Positions 22,572 to 35,370 are shown, counted from the stretch's first letter. The stretch is DNA of 64,000 nucleotides from Epiperipatus broadwayi (GCA_028023455.1 JAQFVV010006221.1:7423011-7487010), one strand, 5' to 3'. Translations and numbers: made by a program. The notes: generated by a model from the sequence alone, not told the origin.

Positions 22572-25007
22572 CTGGAGAAAAAAATCAGGAATTAAAATAA
22601 TAATAAAATCAAGTTAAGTTATACTTGAATTTCTAATAATATATATAAGTTATAAATAATGTCCCTAATATTGTTTTGAACATTCTTTAGATATAAATAT
22701 TATGAGAAATAGTTTTAAAAATTACATATTTAGTACATTTTTTTTTTGCAACTTGTTTTTGATTTCAATTTGCATGACTTTTTTCTTCCTCCTCCCTTTT
22801 TTTTCTTTTAATGTTACGGATTTTTTTTTCACTTTTTTTACATGTTTGTATTTGTTTATATAAATATATATCTTTATGTTATACAAAGCCAACAATATCA
22901 GCAAAGGTAAACATGGTATATGTTATAAATATGCATTTTTTATATTTGTTGTAATAGATAAAGGATTTAAGTATTTAAGCATTATTCTATTTCCTAAGCT
23001 TGGTGGCCAATTTTTTTTTAATTATACAGTTTCTGGGTCATACAAATATTTGTTTATGTTTTTTTTTCCAATTTTATTTTACCAAATATGTATTAGTTGT
23101 TAAGTTTTAAAAAAAAATAATAAATCGAGTATAAATTCCATTTAGATGGGGTATTTCAATTTTTTTTTAAAAATTTATATTATGACATGTAAATATTGAT
23201 GACTGAACATTGTCATAATTTGTTTACATTCAGTGCCTTTAGTTTGTCACTACCATTTTGGCAAAATGGTGAATGTTTGGGATTTTCCTTTGACAGAACC
23301 GCATGCAGTGAACCATTTCCAAAAATACAGGATCCTTCACATCATGAAAAATCATTAATGGGCATGATATAACTCTTTACCTTTCTTATACTTTTAAAAT
23401 TTTTATATTAATAAGGTGAAGTCTGTGTTAATGAGCATGATCTGAAACTTTTATGTTTTTTTATATTTTAGTATTAATAAGTTCATTTAATATAAAAAAA
23501 AAATAATAAATCAAATGGAAATACTATAATTAATTTTTGCAGTTTTTCTTTTTTAAAAATAATTGTAAATATTAAATATGACTGCTCTTGTCAGACATTT
23601 TATTTTAATATTTGTTATGCCCCTGAATTTGTATAAGAAAAGAAATGGCTGTAAAGCTTGGGAGATGGAATAATACGTAAGTATCTAAAATTATTATTGC
23701 TGATACTCTGATACTCAGTAGTCTGCAATATCTATTGAGTCAAAAAATATGTGGGCTATCATTAATAGGAAAAATAAACATCAGATATAACTTAGCAACA
23801 AAACAATCACTGACTATCAAGGCAATCAGTTAAGTAAGAGTTAAAATTACTATGCCTAGTAAAACAATTTATTTGCTTCTTATTAGGTCTGCTGGCAAGC
23901 ATAACAGTTTATTAGGTCATGACTGATTACATCACTTGGGTTTTACACTGATTAAAGTGAACCAGATTACAAAAATAAAATCAAAAAGGGTCTACCCAGA
24001 TGTGGTGGATGATAACATAGGTTTGAACCGTAGGACAATAATTGAAAACAGAAATACTAATATGTAGATAGGAACTTAATTCCTGTGTCATATGTTCAAG
24101 GGAATCACTAAATGGGTTCTAGAAGTTATAATCAAAAGTGTTACAAACAGTGGTTCTTTAAACAGCTGATGGAACAGAAGACTACAGGTACAGAAAACAT
24201 CTAAGGTTGAACATACATCACAAGTCAATAATAACAGATCATCAGTCAACTTGTAATGAGTCGTTAGACAGCAGTGATTAGGCTTCAAAGTTTAAAGTTA
24301 CCAGATCTACAAATGAAGATACTGGACTTAGTGATGAAGTCATCGAACAATGAAGCCAGAAATTGACAAAGTCATCTATCAAAGCATCTGAATGACTTCA
24401 TTTTCTAGGGTTAATTTAGCCAGGGGTAGGAATATTATATCTCAATTTACCTTTAACTAATTGACTAGTCTGGATTCCATCTTATCTTGATCAGATTGAG
24501 CATTCATCACCACAGACCAATAGATATATGAATATATAACATATATCCAATAGTAGTAACAGAACAATCGGTGATAATGTTCAGTGAATCTGATTCTTTC
24601 CATTATGGAAAGATATCTGGCTATAAATGATCAGTCCAATTGAAAATATGGAGAGACACAACAATTTACTGTTAAACCTGAATGGCAGTATGCATGTTGT
24701 TCACAATATGTTTAAAGTGGTAAAGCAAGTTCATGTTAAAACTGGAAGCTGTTAGGACTTAGATCAGACATGCGGCAAACTATTATGGTATAACTGGAAG
24801 TATCATTGTACCTACACACTAGACAAAATGTCAAAGAACAGTCAAAGTGTCAATCATGCCTACTCATGAAGCAACTATCATGATACAGCTGAAAGTGGTA
24901 AACAAGCCTAGAAGAATACTTGAAATCCCTTACAGAAATAGCTGCATGACAACTAAATTATATACCAATCCAAAAGTAGTATATATTATAAATACTATAT
25001 TTGGAAT
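22572..25007. other. Intron; nothing recognised
   Basis: AT-rich, with homopolymer T and A tracts. The stretch 23990-25000 is somewhat less AT-rich and has several repeated TGGTA/TAACTGGAA words that may be decayed tandem or mobile DNA, but I cannot name it. Confidence 0.35.
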
Positions 25008-25090
25008 AATTAAAGGGACTTTGAACCCAGACTTTCAAGCTCCCTCCAATCATCTACTCTATTCAGAGTTTGAAAGTTTCAGTTCAAATT
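25008..25090 (-). repeat. Tail fragment of a family A-like repeat
   Basis: On the minus strand this reads GAGGGAGCTTGAAAGTCTGG followed by GGTTCAAAGTCCC, an RNA polymerase III B-box-like sequence. It matches the 3' tails of family A copies (AAAGTCTG then a TTTGAGTCC-like block). The hammerhead part is absent. Confidence 0.55.
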
Positions 25091-26079
25091 TCTTTAATTA
25101 CATCTAGGTTAAGTATATATATTATACTTGTATTTCAGTATTATATATTTGGTATATTAAATAAATATTATAAATGTATTTATGTGAGTCTGTGTTTATA
25201 TATAATCGTGCATCAAATACAACACCTTGTATGCCATTTTTTAAATAAATAATATATGTAAAGAATTGCACATTTTTATCTTTCCATTTATTTAATTTTA
25301 TGCTATAGTTCTATGTTCATTTTTATACTTGATTTTATTAAAGTAAAAAGAGGCTTTGTCATCTCAGACAATTGAGTCGCAACCTACACTTGGTCAGATC
25401 AACCTTAAAAATATTTCAAAATCCAATTGAGATATTTAGGATTGTGTTTAGTGCACATAACATGTTTACAAAACCCTATTACTTTGAAACAGTTTATAGG
25501 TTGCTTCATGAAACCAGTGGCAATAAGTGATATAAATTTGGTGGGAAAGGGGCATTTGAACCAATTAAAATCAAAACAAGAACTTCATCTTTTTGTCTTT
25601 TAGATTGCCATATGCTTATGAATGTATTATTTTTGCAAGATATTCTGCAGAAAGATTTTAATGTTTTGAATACAGTACACAAAGAGTTTGGGTTTAGTAT
25701 TTTATGTAAAAAAAAAAAAAAGCACTGAGCGATAGAGAAAAATATTTAATGCCTTTTAACTTGAATGATTATTAGTTTACGTAGATGACGAAATTTAAAT
25801 ATCTTGTTAGGTTTTTAAATAGAAAGACGGACATGGATAGTATGAGGTGCAACCCATTTGCTATTGCTTCATGTAACTTATTGCAGAATATATTTAATCA
25901 TAGTTGCATAATTATTTTAATTAAATTAGTTGTATGTAGGTGTTATTTTTTCAAATTTACCATGTTTAAATACTGCATGGAAAAAAGTCATTTAAAGATT
26001 CTCTGTATAATATTGAACATTTGATGACAAATTCATGTGATTATTAAATGTAGTATATATCTAAATGCATTAAAATGCA
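25091..26079. other. Intron; nothing recognised
   Basis: AT-rich sequence with a poly-A run near 25710-25723. No supported feature. Confidence 0.35.
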
Positions 26080-26975
26080 GGTAATGGTGAAACTAATTAC
26101 AGATAATAAGATTAATGGCTGAGTGAAGAGAAAGTAGGAAGACATGCAATAGATGCAGATGTGTGGATGACAAAGGAGGCAATGTAAGGAGAAATGGAAT
26201 GGTCAAGTTTTTATATGAGAGATGCAAAAAGCAAAATGAAAATGTTTGGTGGATTGCAGTTTATGGATAATAAGAGAATAGCCAAAATAATATTTAATTG
26301 TGTTATGAGTAAAGGGCAGGCAAGAGGATGGGTGAGAAAGGTGGTACAATATGCAGAAGATTTGGATAAGAATTTATGTCAGTATACTTATACAAAAGGT
26401 GGGTTGATTGTGTTAGAAGAATTGTTGAGTGTAATAGCTGTAAGGAATGGGATATAAGAATAGATACATTAATAAATAATATGGAGTTGGAGAGATGAAG
26501 AACTAGTATGAAGAGTAAAAAGACTAAATATATGTAGAAGTAAACAGAATATTGGGTGTGAGCTAATTTATGATAATAGCAAGGAAAGTAGTTTACTGTT
26601 TAAGGCTCGAACAGGATCTTTAGCAATAAGGGAATATAAATGAAAAATGTGAATGATTTAATCTGCAAGTTATGTAAGGAAGACATAGAAAATACAGGGT
26701 ATCTGTTAATTGAATGTAAATGCTTGCAATAATGAAATTGTGGGGATGGGTTTTTGTTTTTTATGCTGGGTTTGGAAAAAGATAAGTGGAATTTAGATAT
26801 AAAGGCCATGTAGGTGACAAAAATTATGTTGTGGAAATGGGATGGAAGGATGGAGAAGAGTGTGGTGAATGGAAAGGAAGGTAAAGGGTGTAACAGGTTT
26901 CTCTGGGCTTGGTAGCGGAGAGATTCCTGACTCTGAAAAGGAGAAGTCACAGTGCATCTCATCTCATCATCATTC
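26080..26975 (+). pseudogene. LINE C-terminal remnant with 3' tail
   Basis: Broken frames on the plus strand include SSLLFKARTGSLAIREYK (about 26590-26640) and NDLICKLCKEDIENTGYLLI plus EC, a CxxC..C zinc-knuckle-like end that is common at the C-terminus of non-LTR retrotransposon proteins. The 3' untranslated part (GAGAGATTCCTGACTC, GGAGAAGTCACAGTGCATC, then CATCATCATT) is shared with 32715-32910. The 127-codon minus frame over it is a shadow. Confidence 0.7.
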
Positions 26976-28364
26976 ATAATCATAGCAAGTGAGTTGAATT
27001 GTTTAATTGGGAAATTTACATTTTTCTTATTATTAAATGTAATATAGTATGTCCTTATTAGATTGAATATGTAAAAAGGATGAGAAGTAGCAGACTTTTT
27101 TTAAAAGCATTTTATGGGTATTATGATAACTTGAACACGATATTTACGGGAAAACAATCATAACTATGAAGATTGTTTTGAAGATTTGTCTAAAGAGTTG
27201 CATTATTGGGTGCTTTCATTGGAGGATGTAGCTGAAGCTAAAATATAGCCAAGAGCAGTAATTTCATAATATATTGAAATTTTCCCCAAAGAAACATCTG
27301 CTGAGGAAAATAAAAGGTGACAAATAAACAGTATAAAGAATTCACACATTATAAAGGTTTAATGATTTTTACCCAGATTGGTTTGTATAATTATCAAAAA
27401 AATTGTTGTCATTCTTTATCTTACTTTTGTTCTATAGTATTAGGATATCCTTAGTTATTTGTGGGTGGTATTTTAATGATGAATCTTATGAAATTGAATT
27501 TACTTTATGTTTTAAAATCATAAATCATTTAATAACTAAATACGTTTTTCTCTTGAACTCGGGTAAAATAATGTATTGCTTTATGCATTCTAAAAAGATA
27601 TGTTCATATGAGAAATGGTCAATAAATATGTTACAAATGATACTAGAATCCTAAAAAAAGATGTTTATTTTTTGACTTAATCTCTATTCTCTTTCGCACT
27701 CTTGTTCTATCATTTTATCATTTCATCAAGAATAACAGCATAGGTATTTTGACTGTTGTGCATGTTTTTGCAACTTTTTTTTATTGTGCTGAATTATAAA
27801 TAATTTGATGAAACAAACATTTGACATTATAAACAAGAAATATTTATTTATCTATCTGATTATCCATAAAAATGTTTAACACACTTGTTAAGTACAATTA
27901 CTATGTAATTTCTAAAATCAGTCATATGTACATGCATCTTTGATTAATTTGAACTATGGGGCTACATATTATCAGAGCTGATGCTTCCATCAGGTAAACT
28001 AGGCAATTGCTTAGAGGACAGAGCTCTGTGAGGGGTACAGTATTGCTATTTAAAGATCACAGTTATATATAAAGCAGACGTTCATGTGATAAATAATCAA
28101 TTTTATGTTTTTTTATATTTTTTTCTACTTTAAAAATTGATATTGATAAGTTTTTTGTTTTGTTTTTTTGAGGGAAAGTGAAGGGGGAGGGTGCCATCCA
28201 CAGTCTTGCTTGTTGTTTCTGTTAATTTCATTTTTAATATTTTTTAGATAAAATAGTTTTATTTTTTTAAAGAGTGATTTAGAACTGCATTCAGAATTAT
28301 ATGTAGCTCTGCAAACATATAAAAATTTACCAAAGATTAATAATGCTTTTGGATATAAGAATTT
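26976..28364. other. Intron; nothing recognised
   Basis: AT-rich intron. The 83-codon plus frame at 27403-27654 shows no family or splice signals. Confidence 0.4.
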
Positions 28365-31090
28365 AATCATCATCATTGTCAACTATTATCAATCCACTGC
28401 AGGATGAAGATCTCTCCAAGTTCAATCCATTTTCTCCGATCTCTAGTTTCTCATCTCCACATTTGGTCTCCTTTTGGGTCTTTTACAATCTCTTGGAATC
28501 CAGTTTAGATTAATTTCAATTGTCCATCTGTTATCATCTCTTCTAGAAATATGTCCAACCCAAATCCACTTCAGTCTTTTAATTCTTTCAATAATGTCCA
28601 GTAACACCTGTTTGTTCTCTTACCCATGTATTGCATTTTCAATCTCTTCTTGTTACTCCTAACATATCTCTCCATACTTCTTTGAATAGTCTGAAGTTTC
28701 TGCATTGCTCTTCTATTACATACCCAAGTATCAGATTCATAAGTAAGAACTGGTACTACACATTTATTATAAGCCTTTCTTTTCAAACAAATAGGCATAT
28801 TTTATTTTAGTATCAAGTTATTTCTACCAAAAGCACTCCAAACAAGTTTAATTCTGTGATTAATTTCATCCACTATGTTTCCATCTGTAGTTGTTAACTT
28901 CTTCTAACTTATCATCATCAATTTTAATTTTTATCTTTTGAGAAAAACCATTGAATATTACTTTAATCTTTTTAATCCTTTATCTTTAATCCTACTTTCT
29001 TACTTTCATCTAATAATTCTTTCAATGTTCCTGAAGCTCTGAAGCATTACTTGCAAAAACAACTACATCATATGCAAAGTGACTTAAATAATCTTCATTT
29101 ATTTTTATTCCTTTAGCTTCCCATTTTAATCCACAAAATACTTCTTGCAGCACTTCTTTAAAAAGTTTTAAAGATATGGAGTCATCTTGTCTCACACCCT
29201 TCTCAATGTTAACCGTCCTAGTATCATTGTGTAATCTAATTGTTGCTGTTGCATTTTATAAATATTTTTCAGAATATGACAATATTCTGGGTCTATATCT
29301 TGATGATCCAGTGCTTTAATCACTGAAGATTTGCTTATAGAATCAAATGTCTTTTCATAATCTACAAATCCAAAACATAATGACAACTCATATTTCTGGG
29401 TCCTTTCTACAACTCTTGATACTTGGATATGATCCATTATACTAAAACCACTTTTAAATCCAACTTGTTCTTTTGGTTGGTTGAAATCCAAGGTTCTCTG
29501 ATGTATAAAACTCATAAAAGACTGTGGTCTGTAATTTCTAATCACTTCTTTACCACCTTTTTAAAATATTAATATTAGTACTACATTCTTCCAATCATCT
29601 AATGCATCTTTATCATTTAGACATCTGGTATATAACTGTGCCAAATTTTTTTACATTTCTTCACCTCTTCTTTTAAGATATCAATTACAAATTCCATCAT
29701 TACCTGGAGCTTTTCCCCTCATAAATTTAATTGCATGTCTCATTTCTTCATTTAAAATCCAGAGTAATTCAGAAAATATAATAGTTGTAGAAGGTACTTA
29801 TTCTTTATTATTATAGGATTCTTGATAGAACTCTTCTATTCATTTCATCATGTCATTCTCTTTTTAGTAATAGTTTCATCTTTTTTTTTCTTATTGCAGA
29901 TATAAATTTCCTATCAATACCAAAATGTTGTTTTACAATCTTGAGACTTTTATTCTCATAATTCACAATTACACTTTCTTATATCATTATCAATTCCTTT
30001 TCATACCATTTTACAAAATTCAAGATAATCAATCCTTCTTAATGCATACTTTTTATATATTTTCATACTCCTTTTTTTTTCAAAAATTCTCTAGTCTCAG
30101 TAGAAATTTTATTGATAATTTGATTATTTTTTTTACCAACTATCTTTGTTGCAGTTTTTAAAGTGTATCAGTTATTTTCCTATTAATTTCATTCAAATCT
30201 GAATTATGTTCAAAATCTGCTAATATTTGAAAACAATTTGCAAGTTCTAATTTAAATTTATTAGATTGTTTCTGAAGATTAGAGATATAAACTGTGAATG
30301 TGGTTTTTCTTATTAATTTTTTTACCATGTATCTTACATCTCACTAATTGATGATCACTTTCTGTGTTGAATTTATTAAAAACATTACAGTCTTGAAATA
30401 TGTATTTTCTGTTAGTCAAAATATAATCCCATTCTGCTGTATCTTCATTTGGATGCTTCCATATCCATTTCTTTTAACATTTTTCTCAAAAAAAGAATTC
30501 ATAATATAAAGTTTTTCTTTTTCTGCAAACTCCACTAGTGTATATCCTCTCTCATTTATATTACCATAACCAAATTTCCTACAGCATTTTTATCTTTCAA
30601 CATAACTTTAAAATGTTGTTCGATCTGATCAAAAGCCTTTTACACATTTATGTAAAAATCATGTACTACTTGATCAGTATGAGAAGTTGTTGGGACATAA
30701 ATCTGAATTATCTGCATTTGGTATCTGCTATTAAGTTGAATAACTAATCTTTCCACTCTGTTGCATCCACCTTTAATCTTCAAAAATTTATTTTTCCACT
30801 TTTTATTTGTAATGAATCCTACTCCACTTGTATTTCCCATATTTGTGCCTTTGTAGTAGAATACATATTCTCATTTTAAATCAATTGTCTCTTCACCTTT
30901 TTTTCTAACTTCACAAAGTACAATAATGTTCCATTTAATATGAGACAGTTCTTTCAAATATTGCAATCTTCCTTCATTTGAAAGTGACCTGCAGTTGTAA
31001 GTACCTAAATAAAATGTCATCATCAAACAGCATCCTGGGTCTATAATCAGTGGATTCTTAGCACCAACCACTGTCTTGGCTGGTGACTTT
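28365..31090 (-). pseudogene. RTE-clade LINE, nearly full length but broken
   Basis: Minus strand, in order. (1) An apurinic-type endonuclease at 31071-30640: GTYNCRSLSNEGRLQYLKEL, HIKWNIIVLCEVRKKGEE, GVGFITNKKWKNK, IIQIYVPTTSHTD. (2) Reverse transcriptase at 29545-29192: FGFVDYEKTFDSISKSSVIK. (3) A C-terminal part at 28798-28571: VVPVLTYESDTWVCNRRAMQ, LQTIQRSMER. (4) The 3' end with ATCATCATCATT tail at 28365-28385. The order and motifs fit the RTE clade. Many stops and frameshifts are present, so it is dead. It lies within an intron in the same orientation as the host gene. Confidence 0.85.
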
Positions 31091-31633
31091 ATAGCCTCCT
31101 GAGAATAAGAGTCATTATTTATTTTTGTCTGTTATGATTGTAAATATCTATTAATTTTTTTTTTATTCATACAAACATTCATTCTGCTTTATCAGGCAAC
31201 TGAGAAGAAAGACCATGGGGTTTTTTGATCTTAAATTGCAGATAAAAAGCCAATAAACTCATGCTGGATAATGCATGTTGGTGAACAACCCATCCATGTT
31301 CATACATTATATGAAAATCACATAGTAATAACTGCTGCAATGACTTGAACATATGGAGTGGATCTTAGGAATTTTCTCTGCTCAGTTTCTTTGAGGCCTC
31401 CAAGAAGAATCAAATAGTCTCCTTTCAGTTAACAGCAAACTCCTTTCTGTGACCATATAAGTACTTATTCCTACATAAACATGATAAAGTTATATCTATA
31501 ATTGCAAGAAAATCAAGTCATACATCACATGACTTAATTTAATAAGATTGTATTACAAATGTTATAAAATGGCATACTCATTATAGCAGAAGTTACATCT
31601 ATTATTAATTTTTCCAAAAAAACAACAACTTAC
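31091..31633. other. Intron; one short dispersed repeat
   Basis: The segment 31504-31570 repeats 6672-6740. Nothing else was recognised. Confidence 0.45.
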
Positions 31634-31900
31634 CAAATATATTGGCACACATTCTAAAAATTCTTCTACTTCACTGTTTTCAGAAATTTGTCCTAAGAGT
31701 TCTCTCCCTCTTCCTTCCAAGACCATTTGCTCAAGATAGGTTAAGTCATCATTCTCTAGACTTCCTTCATAACCAATGACTTCTTTAGAACTGTCTTCAT
31801 TATCAAAAGACATTACTTGCACAGTGTATTTGCTTTGCTCAACTTGTGTTAAATCAAGCTCACCCTGATGTTCCATGAAATATGATGGGCTTTTGTTATC
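31634..31900 (-). CDS. Ankyrin-repeat gene, exon 3 (linker exon of module 1)
   Basis: An 89-codon exon, acceptor TTTTTTGCAG and donor GTAAGTTG, phase 0. It begins DNKSPSYFMEHQGELDLTQV, which ends the ankyrin repeat of exon 2. It continues through an acidic stretch to LEQMVLEGRGRELLG and EVEEFLECVPIYL. The end aligns with exon 6 (LLLSGRGEQLIG, YLENVPQFI). A Met at the start of the longer open frame (31906) lies in the intron side of the acceptor and is not the start. The function of the linker is unknown; its conserved L-E-x2-V/L-L-x-GRG core suggests a short helical unit. Confidence 0.93.
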
Positions 31901-32535
31901 CTGCAAAAAATAAATAAAAAATAGAATTTTATAGTTGATTTTTTTGAATTATAAATTTCATATATACTGCAGACTTTTATAATTCAAATTTGCATATTGA
32001 ATGCATAATGAAGTAGTTTATATATATAATCTAAAGATGATTGCACTTTTGGTGAAGTTCACCATAATTATAGCTCTATGATTATAGTAAACTTCACTGA
32101 AAGTGCGTTAGCCTTAGGTTATAATGAAGAAAGAAACCATTTTGTTATGCAGATTAACAACATATGCAAATTTGAATTACAAATGCAAATGAAGGAAAAA
32201 AATCAATATTACAGACTCTTATGTAAATAGATAAGGCTTTAATTTAAAATGCTTTCATAAATAATTTGTAATGAAATACTATACATTCTCATAATACAGA
32301 ATATGAAATTAAAAACAGAAAGTCATCTCAATATTGCAATCTGCTTGTGAAATATATTGGAAAGATTTATACTGTCAAAATATCAACTTCATATCATCGT
32401 CATCAGCAATGATAGGCTACTAGTTCACCTAATTCAGTTATACTACTGGTTCATTTATATCCTATAAAGTATTATATTTGACATAACATGTTCTACTAGA
32501 TGATGAAAACCCATATATAACTATAAATAAAATGT
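31901..32535. other. Intron; short inverted repeat at 32040-32145
   Basis: GATGATTGCACTTTTGGTGAAGTT (in part) near 32037 pairs inversely with AACTTCACTGAAAGTGCGTT near 32090. This may be a small MITE. Nothing else recognised. Confidence 0.45.
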
Positions 32536-32646
32536 CAAGCGTTGTTAGCCGAGAGGTCATCGCAGTCACCTTGCAAGCAAGTAGTTGGTTGCAGACGTTT
32601 GTGGGTTCGCGTCCCGCCGATGCTATGACATATGAAAAAAAAAAAC
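32536..32646 (+). mobile_element. tRNA-derived SINE
   Basis: A box TTAGCCGAGAGGTCATCGC, B box GGGTTCGCGTCCC, then GATGCTATGACATATGAA and an A10 tail. The tail order is the same as in the copies at 4792-4894 and 50458-50512. This is the cleanest copy and defines the family: a head of about 75 nt, a very short body and an A tail. Confidence 0.8.
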
Positions 32647-32714
32647 TATAAATAAAATATCATCACCATAAGCGTTCAGACAAACATATAGCCATATATA
32701 TAAAATCAACAAAA

Positions 32715-32910
32715 ATACATATAAAGGCCATGGAGTTGACAAAGATTATGTTGTGGAAATGGGATGGAGCAGGATATGGGAAAACTTAGGGTGGAGAATG
32801 GAAAGGGAGGGTATAATGGCTAACAATTTTTGCTGGGCATTGTTGCTGAGAGATTCCTGACTCCATATAAGGAGAAGTCACAGTGCATCACATCACATCA
32901 CATTGGAAAG
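32715..32910 (+). repeat. LINE 3' tail (copy of 26790-26970)
   Basis: Shares TTATGTTGTGGAAATGGGAT, GAGAGATTCCTGACTC and GGAGAAGTCACAGTGCATC with the LINE remnant at 26080-26975 and ends in CATCACATCACATC. It is a truncated insertion of the same LINE family. Confidence 0.75.
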
Positions 32911-33269
32911 CTGATGAGGAAGGTTTTGTCCTGTCCATTTAATGACTGCTTTATTCTTTATCTTTGTACATATAAGTCTACGTGAGTCAAGATATTTTAC
33001 AGTCACATAATTTTATATATTGATGTTGATTTTCATCATTTTTTATTACAATAGTTATGCTTTATTTTTACAATTATTTTTTTAAGACAATTGAAAATAT
33101 TTTTGTGAAGGTTATTTTAATTTTATTTTTTACCATATTCCGTATAAAAATTCAGTAAAAGTTTTTTTTTTCTTTTTTTATTTCTTTTTGAAAGATGTAC
33201 ATTTTGAACAATAAGGGACTAATAATAATAAAGTTAGTCTATTATATTAAATTTATATCATCATAATCA

Positions 33270-33500
33270 TTTTCAACCATTAGATCCATGGCAGGATCAT
33301 TGAAGAAATCATCGATATTGACTTATCATTTTAATGGAAAATTTGAAAAAGTGGAAGGTATGTGTAGGCGTTGGCTCTCACTTGTTAACAACTGAGCAAA
33401 AAATATTATTACATAACATTGCAAAGACATGCAAAGAACTGCAACTCTTATCTAACATCATAATGTGATAATATGTGGTATGTTACCAATATAAGCCATT
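33270..33500 (+). pseudogene. Mariner transposase fragment
   Basis: Resembles 35655-35850: shared words TGAAAAAGTGGAAGGTATGTG, CACTTGTTAAC and ATATGTGGTATGTTACC match the middle of the mariner relic there. Short and frame-broken. Confidence 0.6.
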
Positions 33501-33714
33501 AATCAAGCATAAATTTATATATTTGTTATGTTTATATAGATTATCTTATATATAATTGTTGTATATAATGCATAATAATAACATTAATACTTACAGAGAT
33601 AATGGTCGCAAGTGTTTAAGTGATATGGATAATGGTTATTTAAACAGCTAACCTATCCAAACATAGAATATAAATTAATTCTAATATAGATCTTTATTCC
33701 AGGAAGAGACATAC

Positions 33715-33816
33715 CTTATCCATTGCACTTGGGTCGGCTCCATTATCTTTTAAAAAATTGTAACATTTTCCATTATCATTTAGTATTGCAGCATAATGAA
33801 GGGCTGTCCGACCATT
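33715..33816 (-). CDS. Ankyrin-repeat gene, exon 2
   Basis: A 34-codon exon with acceptor TTTCAATTAG and donor GTATGTCT, phase 0. It encodes NGRTALHYAAILNDNGKCYN then FLKDNGADPSAMDK, the core of one ankyrin repeat. Compared with exon 5 it has one extra residue (G after DN). Its reading frame joins exon 1 (LLKDN) upstream and exon 3 (DNKSPSYFM) downstream without a break. Confidence 0.93.
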
Positions 33817-34095
33817 CTAATTGAAAAAATAAAATAGTAACCTTGGATATAAAATCATTATGTAATGTAATGTCATAAAAAATATATATTATGATCTATT
33901 TACGCAATATTATTATCTATTTATCTATTATTCTTTAATGACGTAATATTAGCCAAAACATGGAAAGAAGTAAAATACTTACTTATGCTGATGATTATAT
34001 ATAGGGTAAATGAGCACAGACTTTCACATGACCCACCACTCTCCACATTATCTCATAACACTGATACACTCGAACACATACATGTTGAAAAGATA

Positions 34096-34160
34096 AATAA
34101 TCACCAATATTCGTATTTCATGCTAAACCAGCAATCATCAGTTGGTCCAGATTACCATCT
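34096..34160 (-). ncRNA. Hammerhead ribozyme, family A (left copy of the pair)
   Basis: Minus strand. CTGATGA at 34141-34135, stem II TGCTG/TAGCA with U-U at the closing position, GAAA kept. Stem III is weakened (ATACGAAT). Stem I CCAA/TTGG and outer TAAT/ATTA are kept. Confidence 0.65.
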
Positions 34161-34448
34161 CTACACATATATGTTATAAGTGCTCAGATATATATTAAGA
34201 TAGCCAAATCTCATACTTTAATGGACAGGCTTCAATCTACTTCACACCCATGTTGACCTAAGGTCAACATGGGTGTGACAAGAATCTCAGCTTCAGGGTG
34301 GCCTTTGAGCATTCCATCATCAGATTTTCAATTGGATGGACGGTTGGAGAGTTGGAGTGTGAAGTAGATTGAAGCCTGTTCATTAAAGTATGAGATTTGG
34401 CTATCTTAATATATATCTGAGCACTTATAGCATATATGTGTAGAGATG

Positions 34449-34510
34449 GTAATCTGGATCAACTGATGATTGCTGGTTTAGTATGAAATACGTATATTGG
34501 TGATTATTTA
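34449..34510 (+). ncRNA. Hammerhead ribozyme, family A (right copy of the pair)
   Basis: CTGATGA at 34463-34469, GAAA at 34485-34488, then stem III from ATACGTAT and an AUA cleavage triplet. Stem II has two G-U pairs and a U-U closing mismatch, and stem I has TCAA in place of CCAA. Folding is plausible but weakened. Confidence 0.6.
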
Positions 34511-34629
34511 TCTTTTCGACATATATGTGTTCAAGTATATCAGTGTTATGAGATAGTGTGGAGAGTGGTAGTCTGTGCTCATTTATCCTATATATTACAT
34601 ATATAGACACAAGTATATAATAAGCCTGT

Positions 34630-34870
34630 GTTTCAGTTATTATACTGATGATTGTAAATTATTTAAAAGAATTATTGTTTATGAGAATCATATTAACCTG
34701 CGAAGTGATATTGAACATTTTAATGACTTCTGTAAATTTAATAATATGATGATAAATATAAGCAAAACAAGTATTTTTTCTTATACTAATAAACTATACA
34801 GATCTTTAGCTGCATATATAGGTGTTTGTATAGGTATTTTAACTCGCTTAGCGTCTAATTTCTGAATTGA
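34630..34870 (+). pseudogene. LINE reverse-transcriptase fragment (YxDD region)
   Basis: Plus frame: YTDDCKLFKRI, then INLRSDIEHFNDFCKFNNMM and ISKTSIFSYTNK. This is the conserved YADD-to-KC/T block of Jockey/CR1-type reverse transcriptases. It is a fragment with no other domain next to it. It may derive from the same family as 38500-39370. Confidence 0.65.
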
Positions 34871-35370
34871 GCACTTCTATAGTTTATATACTACTTATTT
34901 TATTGTTGATAAAATTTATAAATTTAATTGGTTAATTTATTTAATATCTAATCAGTTATTGGAGAAATTAAACAATGCTTGAGCTCCAAAAGGTAATACT
35001 TCGTCTTAATTGACCAGAGAGAGTGAATACCTTTTTTCAACCCCCCCCCCTCTTTCTTAGTTTTGAACTATTCCGGAAATCAGCCAGAAATTCTTATTAT
35101 TTAAATTAAATTTTCAGAAAACATTTTGAGATCAGTATTTTTGACCTGAAATTGCAAAATTTTAAATGTTACTAAAGGGTTTTAATTTGAAGTAAATATA
35201 TAGTTTCTCTTAAATAAAAAAGTGACTGGTTTTATCTCCAAGATGATTTTAGTGCCATTTCTGAGTCAATGTATATTTACTTAGCAACATAGTTTAACTA
35301 TTTACCAATTTTAAGATGTTTGTGTGACTGAATCTTGAATTACATTATGAAATGTGAAGGTGTATTTTGT
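34871..35370. other. Intron; nothing recognised
   Basis: AT-rich with a poly-C tract at about 35040-35050. Confidence 0.4.

Larger units (their letters stand above)
33990..34620. repeat. Family A inverted pair (head to head)
   Basis: Left copy in minus sense (about 33990-34270) and right copy in plus sense (about 34255-34620). They meet at a perfect palindrome around GTTGACCTAAGGTCAAC (about 34250-34270), and each carries a hammerhead. The left copy is shorter in its 5' part. This dimer-like arrangement also occurs at 51665-51905. Confidence 0.8.

Noticed and set aside
26600-26983. 127-codon minus-strand frame
   Set aside because: Shadow of a LINE remnant that reads in plus (zinc-knuckle end LICKLCKED), with no own motif.
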